From the NCBI GenBank assembly GCA_002733505.1, contig NVVW01000011.1, positions 1 through 64,000 on the forward strand: a DNA stretch of 64,000 bases, written 5' to 3'. Source of the DNA: Methylophaga sp. Lineage in GTDB: Bacteria; Pseudomonadota; Gammaproteobacteria; Nitrosococcales; Methylophagaceae. The translations under genes were made by a program, and so were the position numbers. Numbering within the stretch: the stretch's first letter is position 1; every line of letters begins with the position of its first letter. Positions 23,787 to 32,096 of this stretch are shown piece by piece. Below the pieces are notes generated by a model. The model was not told the origin of the DNA and did not search any database. It worked only from the letters and a program-made list of their open reading frames with translations.

Positions 23787-25667
23787 CTATTCAACCGTCA
23801 CAGATTTAGCTAAATTCCGTGGTTGATCAACATCGGTACCTTTGATCAATGCCACATGATAGCTAAGCAACTGTAATAATATATTAAATGTAATCGGTGC
23901 TGTAATTCGGCCCACATTGGTGGTGGCTTTTATAACGGTAAAGCCTTCTTCTGAGCTGATATCAGATTGCTCATCTTCAAACACGATCATTTGGCCGCCA
24001 CGTGCTTTTACTTCGTGTAGGTTTGATTTGAGCTTCTCTAGCAGATCATCTAATGGCGCAATGGCTACAACCGGCATATGTTCGTCTATTAGTGCCAATG
24101 GCCCGTGTTTTAATTCGCCTGCGGGGTAGGCTTCTGCATGAATATAACTGATTTCTTTTAATTTGAGTGCGCCTTCCATTGCTATTGGGTACATTGTACC
24201 TCTGCCTAGAAAAAGGGCATGGTGTTTGTCGGCAAATTGTTGAGCAACGCCTTCTATTTCTTCTTCATGCGACAGTGCATTGGCGATTAGCTTTGGTAGT
24301 TGTTGTAAGCCTTTAACTATTGCTTTTTCACGGTTTTCATCAATGCTCTGTTTCACTTTGCCAATAGCTGTAATGAGTAATGCAAGTGCGACTAATTGTG
24401 TTGTAAAGGCTTTGGTTGAAGCCACCCCTATCTCTGGCCCTGCATGGGTCAAATAACTAAGGTCTGACTCGCGTGTTAAGCTGCTTTCTGGCACATTACA
24501 AATGGTGAGTGTTGGAATATTTTCTACTTGAGCTAGATTCCCATTTTCACGGGAATGACGGAGTAGTTTGATCTTCTGCAATGCCGCTAAGGTATCTGCC
24601 GTTTCACCAGACTGGCTGATGGTGACAAATAGTGTGTTGTCTTGAATAACGGGGTTGCGATATCTAAATTCGCTGGCGACTTCTACCTGGCAAGGCATGC
24701 CAATAATATCTTCCGTCCAATATTTAGCGACCAAACCGGCATGATAACTGGTGCCACAGGCGATAATATGTATTTGTTCTATGCTACTGAAAATATCTTC
24801 AGCTTGAGGTCCAAAACTAGAAACCAATACTTTATCATGAGTTATTCGCCCTTCTAATGTATCACTCACCGCTTTGGGCTGTTCGAAAATTTCCTTATGC
24901 ATATAGTGGCGATGCTCGCCAAGCTCAACCGATGTAATGCTTAACGATGATTGTTTGATAGGGCGTTCAACACGTTGGCCATCAATATCATAAATTTCTA
25001 TTGATTGACGCGTTAATTTGGCTACATCGCCTTCTTCTAAGAAGATAAAATTATGGGTGACAGGCAATAATGCTGAAACATCAGATGCGATAAAGTGTTC
25101 ACCAAAGCCCACGCCTATTACTAATGGGCTACCTTTTCTGGCGGCAACTAATGTTTCTGGCTCATTAACAGCAATCACACCTAAAGCATACGCGCCTTCA
25201 AATTCACTCAATGCTTGCGTGACTGCCGTCAGCAAATCATCGGTAGATTCTAATTGTTGGTGAATGGCATGAGCGATCACTTCTGTATCTGTTTCAGATG
25301 TAAAACGATAGCCTGCGGCAGTTTGTTGTTGTTTTAATGATTGGTAATTTTCGATAATACCATTATGAACAACCGCTACTTTGTTATTGCAGATATGGGG
25401 ATGGGCATTATTTTCTGATGGCACGCCATGTGTCGCCCAACGGGTATGTGCTATGCCTATATGACCTGAAAAATCCGTGGTTTCTTGTTCAATTTTATGC
25501 TCTAACTGCTTAATTTTACCTAAAGCACGGACGCGCTGAATAGCATTATCAGGATCCAATAGCGCAATGCCTGAAGAATCATAGCCACGGTATTCAAGCC
25601 GTCTTAGTCCTTCTAATAAAATAGGGGTTACGCTTCGTTCAGCAATACCACCAACAATTCCACACAT
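23787..25667 (-). CDS. glmS: Glutamine-fructose-6-phosphate aminotransferase
   Basis: A 626-residue enzyme that makes glucosamine-6-phosphate for UDP-GlcNAc. The N-terminal glutaminase domain has the mature Cys (MCGIVGG), RWATHG and GIIENY. The isomerase half has two SIS domains with CGTSYHAG, SQSGETADT and ASTKAFTTQL, and ends LAKSVTVE. It is 17 residues longer than E. coli GlmS (609). Most of this is an insert around residues 367-385 (LLRHSRENGNLAQ...), encoded by a palindromic repeat (24533-24561). The catalytic residues are intact, so it is probably functional. It supplies UDP-GlcNAc for the surrounding polysaccharide genes as well as for peptidoglycan and LPS. Confidence 0.97.
   Translation of the reverse strand: MCGIVGGIAERSVTPILLEGLRRLEYRGYDSSGIALLDPDNAIQRVRALGKIKQLEHKIEQETTDFSGHIGIAHTRWATHGVPSENNAHPHICNNKVAVVHNGIIENYQSLKQQQTAAGYRFTSETDTEVIAHAIHQQLESTDDLLTAVTQALSEFEGAYALGVIAVNEPETLVAARKGSPLVIGVGFGEHFIASDVSALLPVTHNFIFLEEGDVAKLTRQSIEIYDIDGQRVERPIKQSSLSITSVELGEHRHYMHKEIFEQPKAVSDTLEGRITHDKVLVSSFGPQAEDIFSSIEQIHIIACGTSYHAGLVAKYWTEDIIGMPCQVEVASEFRYRNPVIQDNTLFVTISQSGETADTLAALQKIKLLRHSRENGNLAQVENIPTLTICNVPESSLTRESDLSYLTHAGPEIGVASTKAFTTQLVALALLITAIGKVKQSIDENREKAIVKGLQQLPKLIANALSHEEEIEGVAQQFADKHHALFLGRGTMYPIAMEGALKLKEISYIHAEAYPAGELKHGPLALIDEHMPVVAIAPLDDLLEKLKSNLHEVKARGGQMIVFEDEQSDISSEEGFTVIKATTNVGRITAPITFNILLQLLSYHVALIKGTDVDQPRNLAKSVTVE
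24533..24561. repeat. Palindromic repeat inserted in frame in glmS
   Basis: The minus strand carries GTCATTCCCGTGAAAATGGG followed by AATCTAG, the core (GTCATTCCCG...CGGGAATCTAG) of dispersed palindromic repeats, which also occurs in the intergenic MITE-like copies of this window. It encodes HSRENGNLA, absent from other GlmS proteins, between the SQSGETADT motif and the NVP..SLTRESD segment. The reading frame is kept. Confidence 0.8.
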
Positions 25668-25742
25668 GCTCTGGCTATTCTCTTAAACTATAAACGCAAA
25701 ATTATACACTAGATAGAGGAAGGTTTACCTCGGTCAAACAAA

Positions 25743-25872
25743 TATATCTCGTGATCATTTGTTTTGCGGTTTTTTATTTGTCATTGCGAACGTAGTGCGG
25801 CAATCCAGCTCTGCCCTGCCTAGATTGCTTCGCGTTACTCGCAATGACGAACTACTTGAAGTACGGGATATA
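25743..25872. mobile_element. MITE-like palindromic element (copy with variant core)
   Basis: The ends TATATCTCGTGATCATT and GTACGGGATATA resemble the TATACCCGTGATCATT termini of the element at 2527-2709. The core is a long imperfect hairpin of the GTCATTGCGA...TCGCAATGAC type (arms about 25781-25809 and 25820-25848), different from the GTCAYTCCCGC core of the other copies. It ends exactly before the capD stop codon and probably acts as the 3' end of that transcript. Confidence 0.65.
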
Positions 25873-27783
25873 CTAATGCAACCAGTCTTCAATTTCACAT
25901 TGCGGTTGAAAGCCATCGACATGCTCCACCAATAGATCGCGTACTTGTTGGCTGTCATCAGTATCATTTGCTTGTTGCAGTGCTTGCAAAATAATATTTA
26001 ATTTCTGCCAAGGAATAACCTTTTCTTGTGCCCGCATAATTCTCTGGTGGTCGGTATCAGTCGCATTGTCACCAATCAGTAACTCTTCATAGAGCTTTTC
26101 TCCAGGTCTCAAACCAGTGAATGTTATTTCAATATCGCCTTCTTGATTTTCTGCATCCTTCTCCGAAAAGCCACTGAGATGAATCATCCGTTTTGCTAAA
26201 TCAAGGATCTTAATTTCTTCTCCCATATCCAGTACAAATACATCCCCCCCTTGCCCCATTGCCCCTGCTTGAATAACCAGTTCAGCCGCTTCAGGAATGG
26301 TCATAAAATAGCGAACGATGTCTGGATCGGTCACGGTGACAGGTCCGCCATTGGCTATTTGCTCACGAAATAAGGGCACAACTGAACCCGAAGAGCCTAA
26401 AACATTACCAAAACGCACCATGGTGAATCGTGTGGCTGATTGCTCCTCAGCAAGTCCTTGAAGCACTAGCTCAGCTAAACGCTTACTTGCACCCATAGTA
26501 TTGGTCGGTCTAACTGCTTTATCTGTCGATATTAAAACAAAGGTTTCAACCTTGCTTGCAATTGCCGCTTGGGCGCAACTTAATGTACCAAATATATTGT
26601 TACGCACACCTTCGGTAGTGTTTTTTTCTACCATCGGCACATGTTTATAGGCAGCCGCGTGGTAAATAGTGTTGATATTAAAACGCGTACAAACCGCCTC
26701 TATTCGTGATTGATTTAATACGGTGCCTAATACAGCAATAATGGGCATATCAACGTTAAAATATTGTAATTCTTTTTCAATGGCATACAACCCAAACTCA
26801 TTCAGTTCATACAGGACAATAATTGTCGGTTGTAATTTAATTATTTGGCGGCATAATTCACTGCCAATAGAGCCGCCTGCTCCTGTCACCATCACTGCTT
26901 TACCCGTGATATTGGCATGAAGTAAATCTTGCACTGGCTCAACGGGATCACGCCCCAATAAATCTGCAATATCGACTTCTCGAATGTCGGAAACAGTCAC
27001 TTTACCTTCAGCCAAATCCACCAAATCCGGTAAGGTACGAACGTGCACAGGATAGGGCTCTAATAACTGAATAATCTTATGTCGTTGGCTTCTTGAAATA
27101 GCGGGCATAGCCAACAACACATCACGTACATAAAACTTTTCAATTACGTGACTAATTTCGCTAAATGAATACACAGTAAGCCCATTAATTTGTTGGCGAT
27201 GCAGACTAGGCTCATCATCAATAAACGCAACGGGATTTAACTGGTGGGAAACTTTAAGTGCCGCCGCCATTTGAGCCCCTGATTGACCAGCGCCATAAAT
27301 AATAACAGGGGGGGCTCGCCGTCTTGTCATATTATTTAGTGTGTTTTCAGCAATATTGCCAGCAAACCACCACCTAGCAATCATTCGACTGCCGCCAACA
27401 AACAATACTAAGATGATTGCATTGATCCCATAAACCGTTCTTGGAACCTGCTCAACCCCCGCCAGCAAAACAACTACAGCAAAAAACAATGCATATAAAA
27501 AGGTTGCTTTGATAATTGTCCAAAGTGCATGCATGCCAAGATAACGCACGATGGCACGATAAAGCCCTGCCTTTATAAATATAGGAATAGCGATAACGGG
27601 CGCTAATAAAAAGATCCACAGTTGTTCTTGTGGTGGACTATAAATCACGCCATATCGAAGTGATAAAGCTAGCCATAATGCAAAAATAATGGCGACAAAA
27701 TCGACTACTAATGTGATAAGACGCTTTAACGCTCTTGGTCGTGATAAAAACCAGTTTGATATTTTTGGCACAAGAAACTGCAT
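25873..27783 (-). CDS. Membrane UDP-GlcNAc 4,6-dehydratase (WbpM/CapD-type)
   Basis: A 636-residue protein. The N-terminal third has four membrane helices (residues about 15-130), followed by a CoA-binding-like Rossmann domain (VIIYGAGQSGAQMAAALK) and the SDR domain (VMVTGAGGSIGSELCRQI, HAAAYKHVPMVEKN, STDKAVRPTNTMGASKRLAE). The catalytic Tyr is replaced by Met (TMGASK) as in WbpM. It should convert UDP-GlcNAc to UDP-4-keto-6-deoxy-GlcNAc, the precursor of D-QuiNAc or D-FucNAc. The WbpV-like reductase at 6174-7130 is its likely partner. Confidence 0.92.
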   Translation of the reverse strand: MQFLVPKISNWFLSRPRALKRLITLVVDFVAIIFALWLALSLRYGVIYSPPQEQLWIFLLAPVIAIPIFIKAGLYRAIVRYLGMHALWTIIKATFLYALFFAVVVLLAGVEQVPRTVYGINAIILVLFVGGSRMIARWWFAGNIAENTLNNMTRRRAPPVIIYGAGQSGAQMAAALKVSHQLNPVAFIDDEPSLHRQQINGLTVYSFSEISHVIEKFYVRDVLLAMPAISRSQRHKIIQLLEPYPVHVRTLPDLVDLAEGKVTVSDIREVDIADLLGRDPVEPVQDLLHANITGKAVMVTGAGGSIGSELCRQIIKLQPTIIVLYELNEFGLYAIEKELQYFNVDMPIIAVLGTVLNQSRIEAVCTRFNINTIYHAAAYKHVPMVEKNTTEGVRNNIFGTLSCAQAAIASKVETFVLISTDKAVRPTNTMGASKRLAELVLQGLAEEQSATRFTMVRFGNVLGSSGSVVPLFREQIANGGPVTVTDPDIVRYFMTIPEAAELVIQAGAMGQGGDVFVLDMGEEIKILDLAKRMIHLSGFSEKDAENQEGDIEITFTGLRPGEKLYEELLIGDNATDTDHQRIMRAQEKVIPWQKLNIILQALQQANDTDDSQQVRDLLVEHVDGFQPQCEIEDWLH

Positions 27784-27859
27784 GCAAACAATAAAGCCTT
27801 ATGAAATAAAAGCCCATTCTACCCTAGACCGAAGAGATAGATGCTTAATGTTTTAACTC

Positions 27860-27997
27860 TATATCTGTAATCATTGGAATTGCAGGTTTTTGCCGTCCGT
27901 CACTCCTGCATGTTGTTAGCGGGAGTCTAGTATTGTAACTGTGAGATCCCCGATAAGCTTGTGCTCAGCTCGACTGGGTAAGATCTCGGGGATGACG
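27860..27997. mobile_element. MITE-like palindromic element (degenerate right end)
   Basis: The left end TATATCTGTAATCATT resembles the terminal repeat of the complete copy at 2527. The core has the CACTCCTGC/GCGGGAGTCTAG hairpin and the GATCCCCGATAAGCTTGTGC...GGGATGAC stem. No clear right terminus is seen. It fills most of the 320-bp gap between capD and the tRNA genes. Nothing else was recognised in that gap. Confidence 0.7.
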
Positions 27998-28107
27998 AAA
28001 AATAAACTAAATTCTCTTATCCAGAATTCAGGTTAGTTATTAGGATGACGTGAAAATTATGTAGATCGAATAATTACGGGGATATGAAATGCTGTTTGTT
28101 GGAAAAA

Positions 28108-28184
28108 TGGTACGCCCGACAGGATTCGAACCTGTTACCCTCGGCTTAGAAGGCCGATGCTCTATCCAAATGAGCTACGGGCGC
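28108..28184 (-). tRNA. tRNA-Arg (anticodon TCT)
   Basis: A 77-nt cloverleaf read on the minus strand. Acceptor arm GCGCCCG pairs with CGGGCGT, the anticodon loop is CTTCTAA (anticodon TCT), the T arm is CAGGTTCGAATCCTG, and CCA is encoded. It decodes AGA/AGG. Confidence 0.97.
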
Positions 28185-28229
28185 ATTGTGGTATATTCGA
28201 TGGGATTTGTTGGGAGATTTAGAAAGAAG

Positions 28230-28306
<77 letters not shown>

Positions 28307-28459
28307 CCGTTTCTCCAGTACATCTTGAAGAAGACATCCTCGAAGAGAAGGCGAAATCATACGCCTATGACTAACAACAGTCAATCTATGACTGATCTTT
28401 TTTGCTGTAAACAGCACAACATGCCAATATAGCTTCTTTATTTTTGTTTGGGACAGTCA

Positions 28460-29314
28460 ATGAGCGCAAAAATCATAGATGGTAAAGCAATTGCAGTAGA
28501 GCTAAAGCAAGCTCTAAAAAAGGCTACAGATATTCGTTTAGCGGCAGGAAAACGTCGCCCAGGTTTGGCTGTTGTACTTATTGGCGGCGATCCCGCATCC
28601 AAGGTCTACGTGGGCAGTAAGCGCCGTAGTTGTGAAGAAATTGGCTTTAAATCGGATGCTTATGATCTGCCCGAAACAACGACAGAGGATAAATTGCTCG
28701 CACTTATTGACACATTAAATAATGATGATGAAATCGATGGCATATTAGTGCAACTGCCATTGCCAGATCATATTAATACTGAAGCCGTTATTGAGCACAT
28801 ATTACCCGATAAAGATGTAGATGGTTTCCACCCGTATAATCTTGGGCGTCTAGCTCAGCGTAATCCCCAACTTCGTCCTTGCACACCGAAAGGCATTATG
28901 ACGATGTTGCAAAGAACGGGCGTTGACTTACCGGGATTAGAGGCCGTTATTATTGGAGTCTCTAATATCGTAGGTCGCCCCATGGCGTTAGAGCTTTTAG
29001 CCGCGCGCTGTACCACCACATCTTGTCATAGTAAAACTAAAGATCTAGAGTTCCACGTGCGCCGAGCAGATTTGCTGGTAGTTGCAGTGGGGATCGCTAA
29101 ATTTATCCCTGGTGAATGGATTAAAGAAGGCGCCATTATTATTGATGTGGGTATTCATCGCCTTGAAGATGGTTCATTATGCGGCGATGTGGACTTTGAC
29201 GGCGCTAAAGAAAAAGCGGCGTGGATCACACCTGTTCCTGGTGGTGTTGGACCGATGACGGTGGCTACATTGCTTGAAAACACACTCTATGCAGCTGAGT
29301 TGCATGATGGTTAA
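28460..29314 (+). CDS. folD: Bifunctional methylenetetrahydrofolate dehydrogenase/cyclohydrolase
   Basis: A 284-residue protein (E. coli FolD 288). It has the catalytic Tyr and Lys in [12 protein letters not shown] (Y50, K54), [34 protein letters not shown] for NADP binding and PGGVGPMT at the end. It interconverts 5,10-methylene-THF and 10-formyl-THF. I chose the ATG at 28460; a TTG 12 bases earlier is less likely. It is followed by a REP palindrome and a RAYT gene. Confidence 0.95.
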   Translation: MSAKIIDGKAIAVELKQALKKATDIRLAAGKRRPGLAVVLIGGDPASKVYVGSKRRSCEEIGFKSDAYDLPETTTEDKLLALIDTLNNDDEIDGILVQLPLPDHINTEAVIEHILPDKDVDGFHPYNLGRLAQRNPQLRPCTPKGIMTMLQRTGVDLPGLEAVIIGVSNIVGRPMALELLAARCTTTSCHSKTKDLEFHVRRADLLVVAVGIAKFIPGEWIKEGAIIIDVGIHRLEDGSLCGDVDFDGAKEKAAWITPVPGGVGPMTVATLLENTLYAAELHDG

Positions 29315-29319
29315 TGCCT

Positions 29320-29341
29320 TTTCGCGGCTTCAGCCGCGAAA
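29320..29341. repeat. REP palindrome (single)
   Basis: The inverted repeat TTTCGCGGCT-TC-AGCCGCGAAA lies just after folD and before the RAYT gene. The motif is shared with the paired REPs at 29882-29943 on the other side of the gene. Confidence 0.85.
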
Positions 29342-29380
29342 TGCAAAAACAGATAAGGCTTAATTAAGGATGATAATCAT

Positions 29381-29836
29381 ATGACAAGATTTCATAGTCA
29401 CAGGCTAAGAACAGGACGCTATTCAGCTGACAATCAAATTTACTTACTCACAACCGTTACACATAACAGCAAACCTATCTTCAATGATGTTACCACTGGA
29501 CGAATAGTCGTAAAAACACTAAAAAACATCCATGATTTACAACGTGTTTCATCATTGGCATTCGTCATTATGCCAGATCATATTCACTGGCTTTTACAAT
29601 TACATACTGAAAAATTAGACAGCATAATGCAAGCATTTAAAGGTGTAAGTGCTAACAAAATAAATCATCATTTAGGGTTGAATGGCAAATGCTGGCAACC
29701 TGGTTATCATGATCGTGCTATTCGCAAAGAAGAAGATTTAACTGTTGTAGCACGATATATTGTAGCCAACCCATTACGCGCTGGTCTTGTAACAACTATA
29801 AGAAATTATCCATTATGGGATGCTGTTTGGCTGTAA
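29381..29836 (+). CDS. REP-associated tyrosine transposase (RAYT, Y1/HUH)
   Basis: A 151-residue Y1-type HUH enzyme. It has the MPDHIHWLLQL motif (HUH: H67, H69), RYIVANPLRAGL with the catalytic Tyr (Y126) and the family's WQPGYHDRAIR segment. RAYTs are domesticated relatives of IS200/IS605 transposases that act on REP single-stranded hairpins. It is flanked by REP palindromes on both sides (29320-29341 and 29882-29943), the typical arrangement. An AAGGA leader supports the ATG. Confidence 0.92.
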   Translation: MTRFHSHRLRTGRYSADNQIYLLTTVTHNSKPIFNDVTTGRIVVKTLKNIHDLQRVSSLAFVIMPDHIHWLLQLHTEKLDSIMQAFKGVSANKINHHLGLNGKCWQPGYHDRAIRKEEDLTVVARYIVANPLRAGLVTTIRNYPLWDAVWL

Positions 29837-29881
29837 ATTCAACTGTTTTATGTGGCAAAAAATTACACGATGTTTAATACC

Positions 29882-29943
29882 TTTCGCGGCTGAAGCCGCT
29901 CCCACATGGTTGCAGATTTGTAGGAGCGGCTTCAGCCGCGAAA
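29882..29943. repeat. Paired inverted REPs (BIME-like)
   Basis: Two perfect 21-bp inverted arms begin TTTCGCGGCTGAAGCCGCTC (29882-29902) and end GAGCGGCTTCAGCCGCGAAA (29923-29943), around a 20-bp loop. It lies between the convergent RAYT and cysS genes and can serve as a bidirectional terminator as well as a substrate of the RAYT. Confidence 0.9.
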
Positions 29944-29950
29944 ATAGATA

Positions 29951-31339
29951 CTAAGTTTTACGCCAGCTAGTTTTTCCCGCATTATCCTCTAATACAATAC
30001 CCATTGCGGTCAATTCTTCACGCACTTGATCCGCTTTCGCCCAGTCTTTTTCAGCTCGTGCTGTATTGCGTTGTTTGATCAATGACTCAATCTTCGTCAC
30101 TTCATCTTCATCATTACTGCCTAATAAAAAGCGTTCTGCCGATTGTTGAAATAAACCCAAAATCGTTCCAAATGAGACTAACAATCCTGCCAAATACTGA
30201 GCTTGCTTAGCATCATTATTCTCACTGGCTTTATTCAAAGATTGGCGCACATCTGCCATCACTGATAATGCTAAGGCGGTATTGAAATCATCATCCATTG
30301 CTTCCGCAAAACGCGTACCAAATTCTTTATCTTCTTGCCAATTAACATCTGCTTGCGGTTCAATATCGCGTAATGCTGTGTAATACCGTGTTAATGCTGA
30401 TTTTGCTTGCTCTAGTGACTCATCAGAATAATTCAGTGGACTACGGTAATGGCTGGTTAAAATAAAATAGCGTACCACTTCTGGTGAATATTTCTTTAAA
30501 ACCTCGCGCACAGTGAAAAAGTTGCCCAATGATTTCGACATTTTCTCGTCGTCTATGCGCACAAAGCCATTATGCATCCAATAATTAACAGACTGGCAAC
30601 CATGCGCACCTTCCGATTGGGCGATTTCATTTTCATGATGTGGGAATTGTAGATCTTGTCCACCACCGTGAATATCAAAGTGCGCGCCAAGACAGGTTGA
30701 TGACATCGCCGAACATTCTATATGCCAACCCGGACGACCTTGTCCCCACGGTGAAGCCCACGCAGGTTCTTCTGGCTTAGCGGCTTTCCACAATACAAAA
30801 TCTAAGGGATCCTTTTTGGCTTCATTGACTGCCACACGTTCTCCCGCGCGCAACTCATCAATATTACGACCAGATAGCTTTCCGTAGCCATCGAATTCAC
30901 TTACATCATAATAAACATCACCATTATCAGCAGCGTAAGCAAAGCCTTTCTCAATCAAGGTTTCAATCATCGCAATAATTTCAGCCATTGATTCCGTAGC
31001 TTTAGGTTCAAGCGTCGGCCTGATAACGCCCAATGCATCCGCATCTTGATTCATTTCATCAATAAAGCGTTCAGTTAACGACTGGATACTTTCCCCGTTT
31101 TCATTAGCGCGAGCGATGATTTTGTCATCAATATCAGTGATATTGCGAATATAAGTCACATCGTAACCGCTGGCGCGCAAATAACGTGTCACCACATCAA
31201 ACACCACCATCACCCGTGCATGCCCCACATGGCAAAGATCATAAACAGTCATGCCACAAACATATAGCTTCACTTTGCCCGGTTCAATCGGTGTAAAAAC
31301 TTCTTTTTGTTTGCTCAGACTATTGTGGATCTGCAACAT
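29951..31339 (-). CDS. cysS: Cysteinyl-tRNA synthetase
   Basis: A 462-residue class I aminoacyl-tRNA synthetase. It has the HIGH motif as HVGH (37-40), KMSKS as [12 protein letters not shown] (about 264-275) and zinc ligands in [15 protein letters not shown] and [10 protein letters not shown]. Length matches E. coli CysS (461). The gene converges with the RAYT gene and diverges from the cyclophilin gene downstream. Confidence 0.97.
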   Translation of the reverse strand: MLQIHNSLSKQKEVFTPIEPGKVKLYVCGMTVYDLCHVGHARVMVVFDVVTRYLRASGYDVTYIRNITDIDDKIIARANENGESIQSLTERFIDEMNQDADALGVIRPTLEPKATESMAEIIAMIETLIEKGFAYAADNGDVYYDVSEFDGYGKLSGRNIDELRAGERVAVNEAKKDPLDFVLWKAAKPEEPAWASPWGQGRPGWHIECSAMSSTCLGAHFDIHGGGQDLQFPHHENEIAQSEGAHGCQSVNYWMHNGFVRIDDEKMSKSLGNFFTVREVLKKYSPEVVRYFILTSHYRSPLNYSDESLEQAKSALTRYYTALRDIEPQADVNWQEDKEFGTRFAEAMDDDFNTALALSVMADVRQSLNKASENNDAKQAQYLAGLLVSFGTILGLFQQSAERFLLGSNDEDEVTKIESLIKQRNTARAEKDWAKADQVREELTAMGIVLEDNAGKTSWRKT

Positions 31340-31459
31340 GTTTTGCTCGCTTACGTTTAATTAATGCCTGTATTTTACGGCATTTATAATAGGAAATGTG
31401 GCAGAAGATCTTCTTTACCGTTATTATGTTCTATTAACTAAAATTTGGACAAAATGCTA

Positions 31460-32044
31460 ATGAAGTTTTTTTTACGCCTGTTCATACCATTATTATTCTC
31501 GACCTTATCATTTACCGCCCACGCTGAAGGAGGCAACACCTTGCCACAAGTAAAATTAGAAACATCTCTTGGTGATATCATCATCGAACTTAATTCAGAT
31601 AAAGCACCCAACACGGTCGCCAACTTTATCAGCTATGTTGAAAGCGGCTTTTATGATGGCACTGTTTTTCATCGGGTAATTGAAAACTTTATGATCCAAG
31701 GTGGTGGTTTCACTGAAGAGTTTGTGCAAAAAAGTCCTAATGCTGCTATTCAAAATGAAGCTAATAATGGCTTAAGTAATGTCAAAGGCTCGGTTGCTAT
31801 GGCGCGCACCGGCGACCCGCATTCAGCCACTGCCCAGTTCTTTATTAATACTGTTGATAATGACTTTCTAGATTACAAATCTGACAAACAAGATGCCACT
31901 TGGGGTTATGCCGTATTTGGTGAGGTGGTTGAAGGTATAGATGTGGTAGAGGCTATTCGTGTTGTCGCTACCGGCAATAAAAATGGTCATGGCGATGTGC
32001 CTAATGACAATATCATTATTATTAAAGCTAGCATTGTAGAATAA
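31460..32044 (+). CDS. ppiA: Periplasmic peptidyl-prolyl cis-trans isomerase (cyclophilin)
   Basis: A protein of about 194 residues with a signal peptide (MKFFLRLFIPLLFSTLSFTAHAEG, cleavage after AHA) and a bacterial cyclophilin domain: VKLETSLGDIIIELN, FYDGTVFHRVIENFMIQGGG, VAMARTGDPHSATAQFFINT and WGYAVFGEVVEG. It catalyses prolyl isomerisation in the periplasm. I prefer the ATG at 31460, which is correctly spaced from the GGAC at 31448; 31454 is an alternative. The ppiA name rests on the signal peptide, as ppiB lacks one. Confidence 0.88.
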   Translation: MKFFLRLFIPLLFSTLSFTAHAEGGNTLPQVKLETSLGDIIIELNSDKAPNTVANFISYVESGFYDGTVFHRVIENFMIQGGGFTEEFVQKSPNAAIQNEANNGLSNVKGSVAMARTGDPHSATAQFFINTVDNDFLDYKSDKQDATWGYAVFGEVVEGIDVVEAIRVVATGNKNGHGDVPNDNIIIIKASIVE

Positions 32045-32054
32045 TGCTTAGAAT

Positions 32055-32088
32055 CTTGCCCTAGCTTAAAACGTTGAGCTAGGGCAAG
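32055..32088 (+). promoter_or_regulatory. Hairpin covering the lpxH ribosome binding site
   Basis: CTTGCCCTAGCT (32055-32066) and AGCTAGGGCAAG (32077-32088) form a perfect 12-bp stem with a 10-nt loop, ending 8 nt before the lpxH ATG. The only Shine-Dalgarno-like sequence, AGGG (32081-32084), is inside the stem. There is no U tract, so it is a poor terminator for ppiA. Confidence 0.5.
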
Positions 32089-32096
32089 CATTAATC

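Noticed and set aside
23787-25900. glmS ribozyme or another riboswitch upstream of glmS
   Set aside because: The glmS ribozyme is a feature of Gram-positive bacteria. The leader here is short and contains no such core.
29381-29836. A conventional IS200 insertion sequence
   Set aside because: The protein has the longer RAYT-specific sequence and is flanked by REP palindromes rather than by IS200 ends, so it is a RAYT locus.
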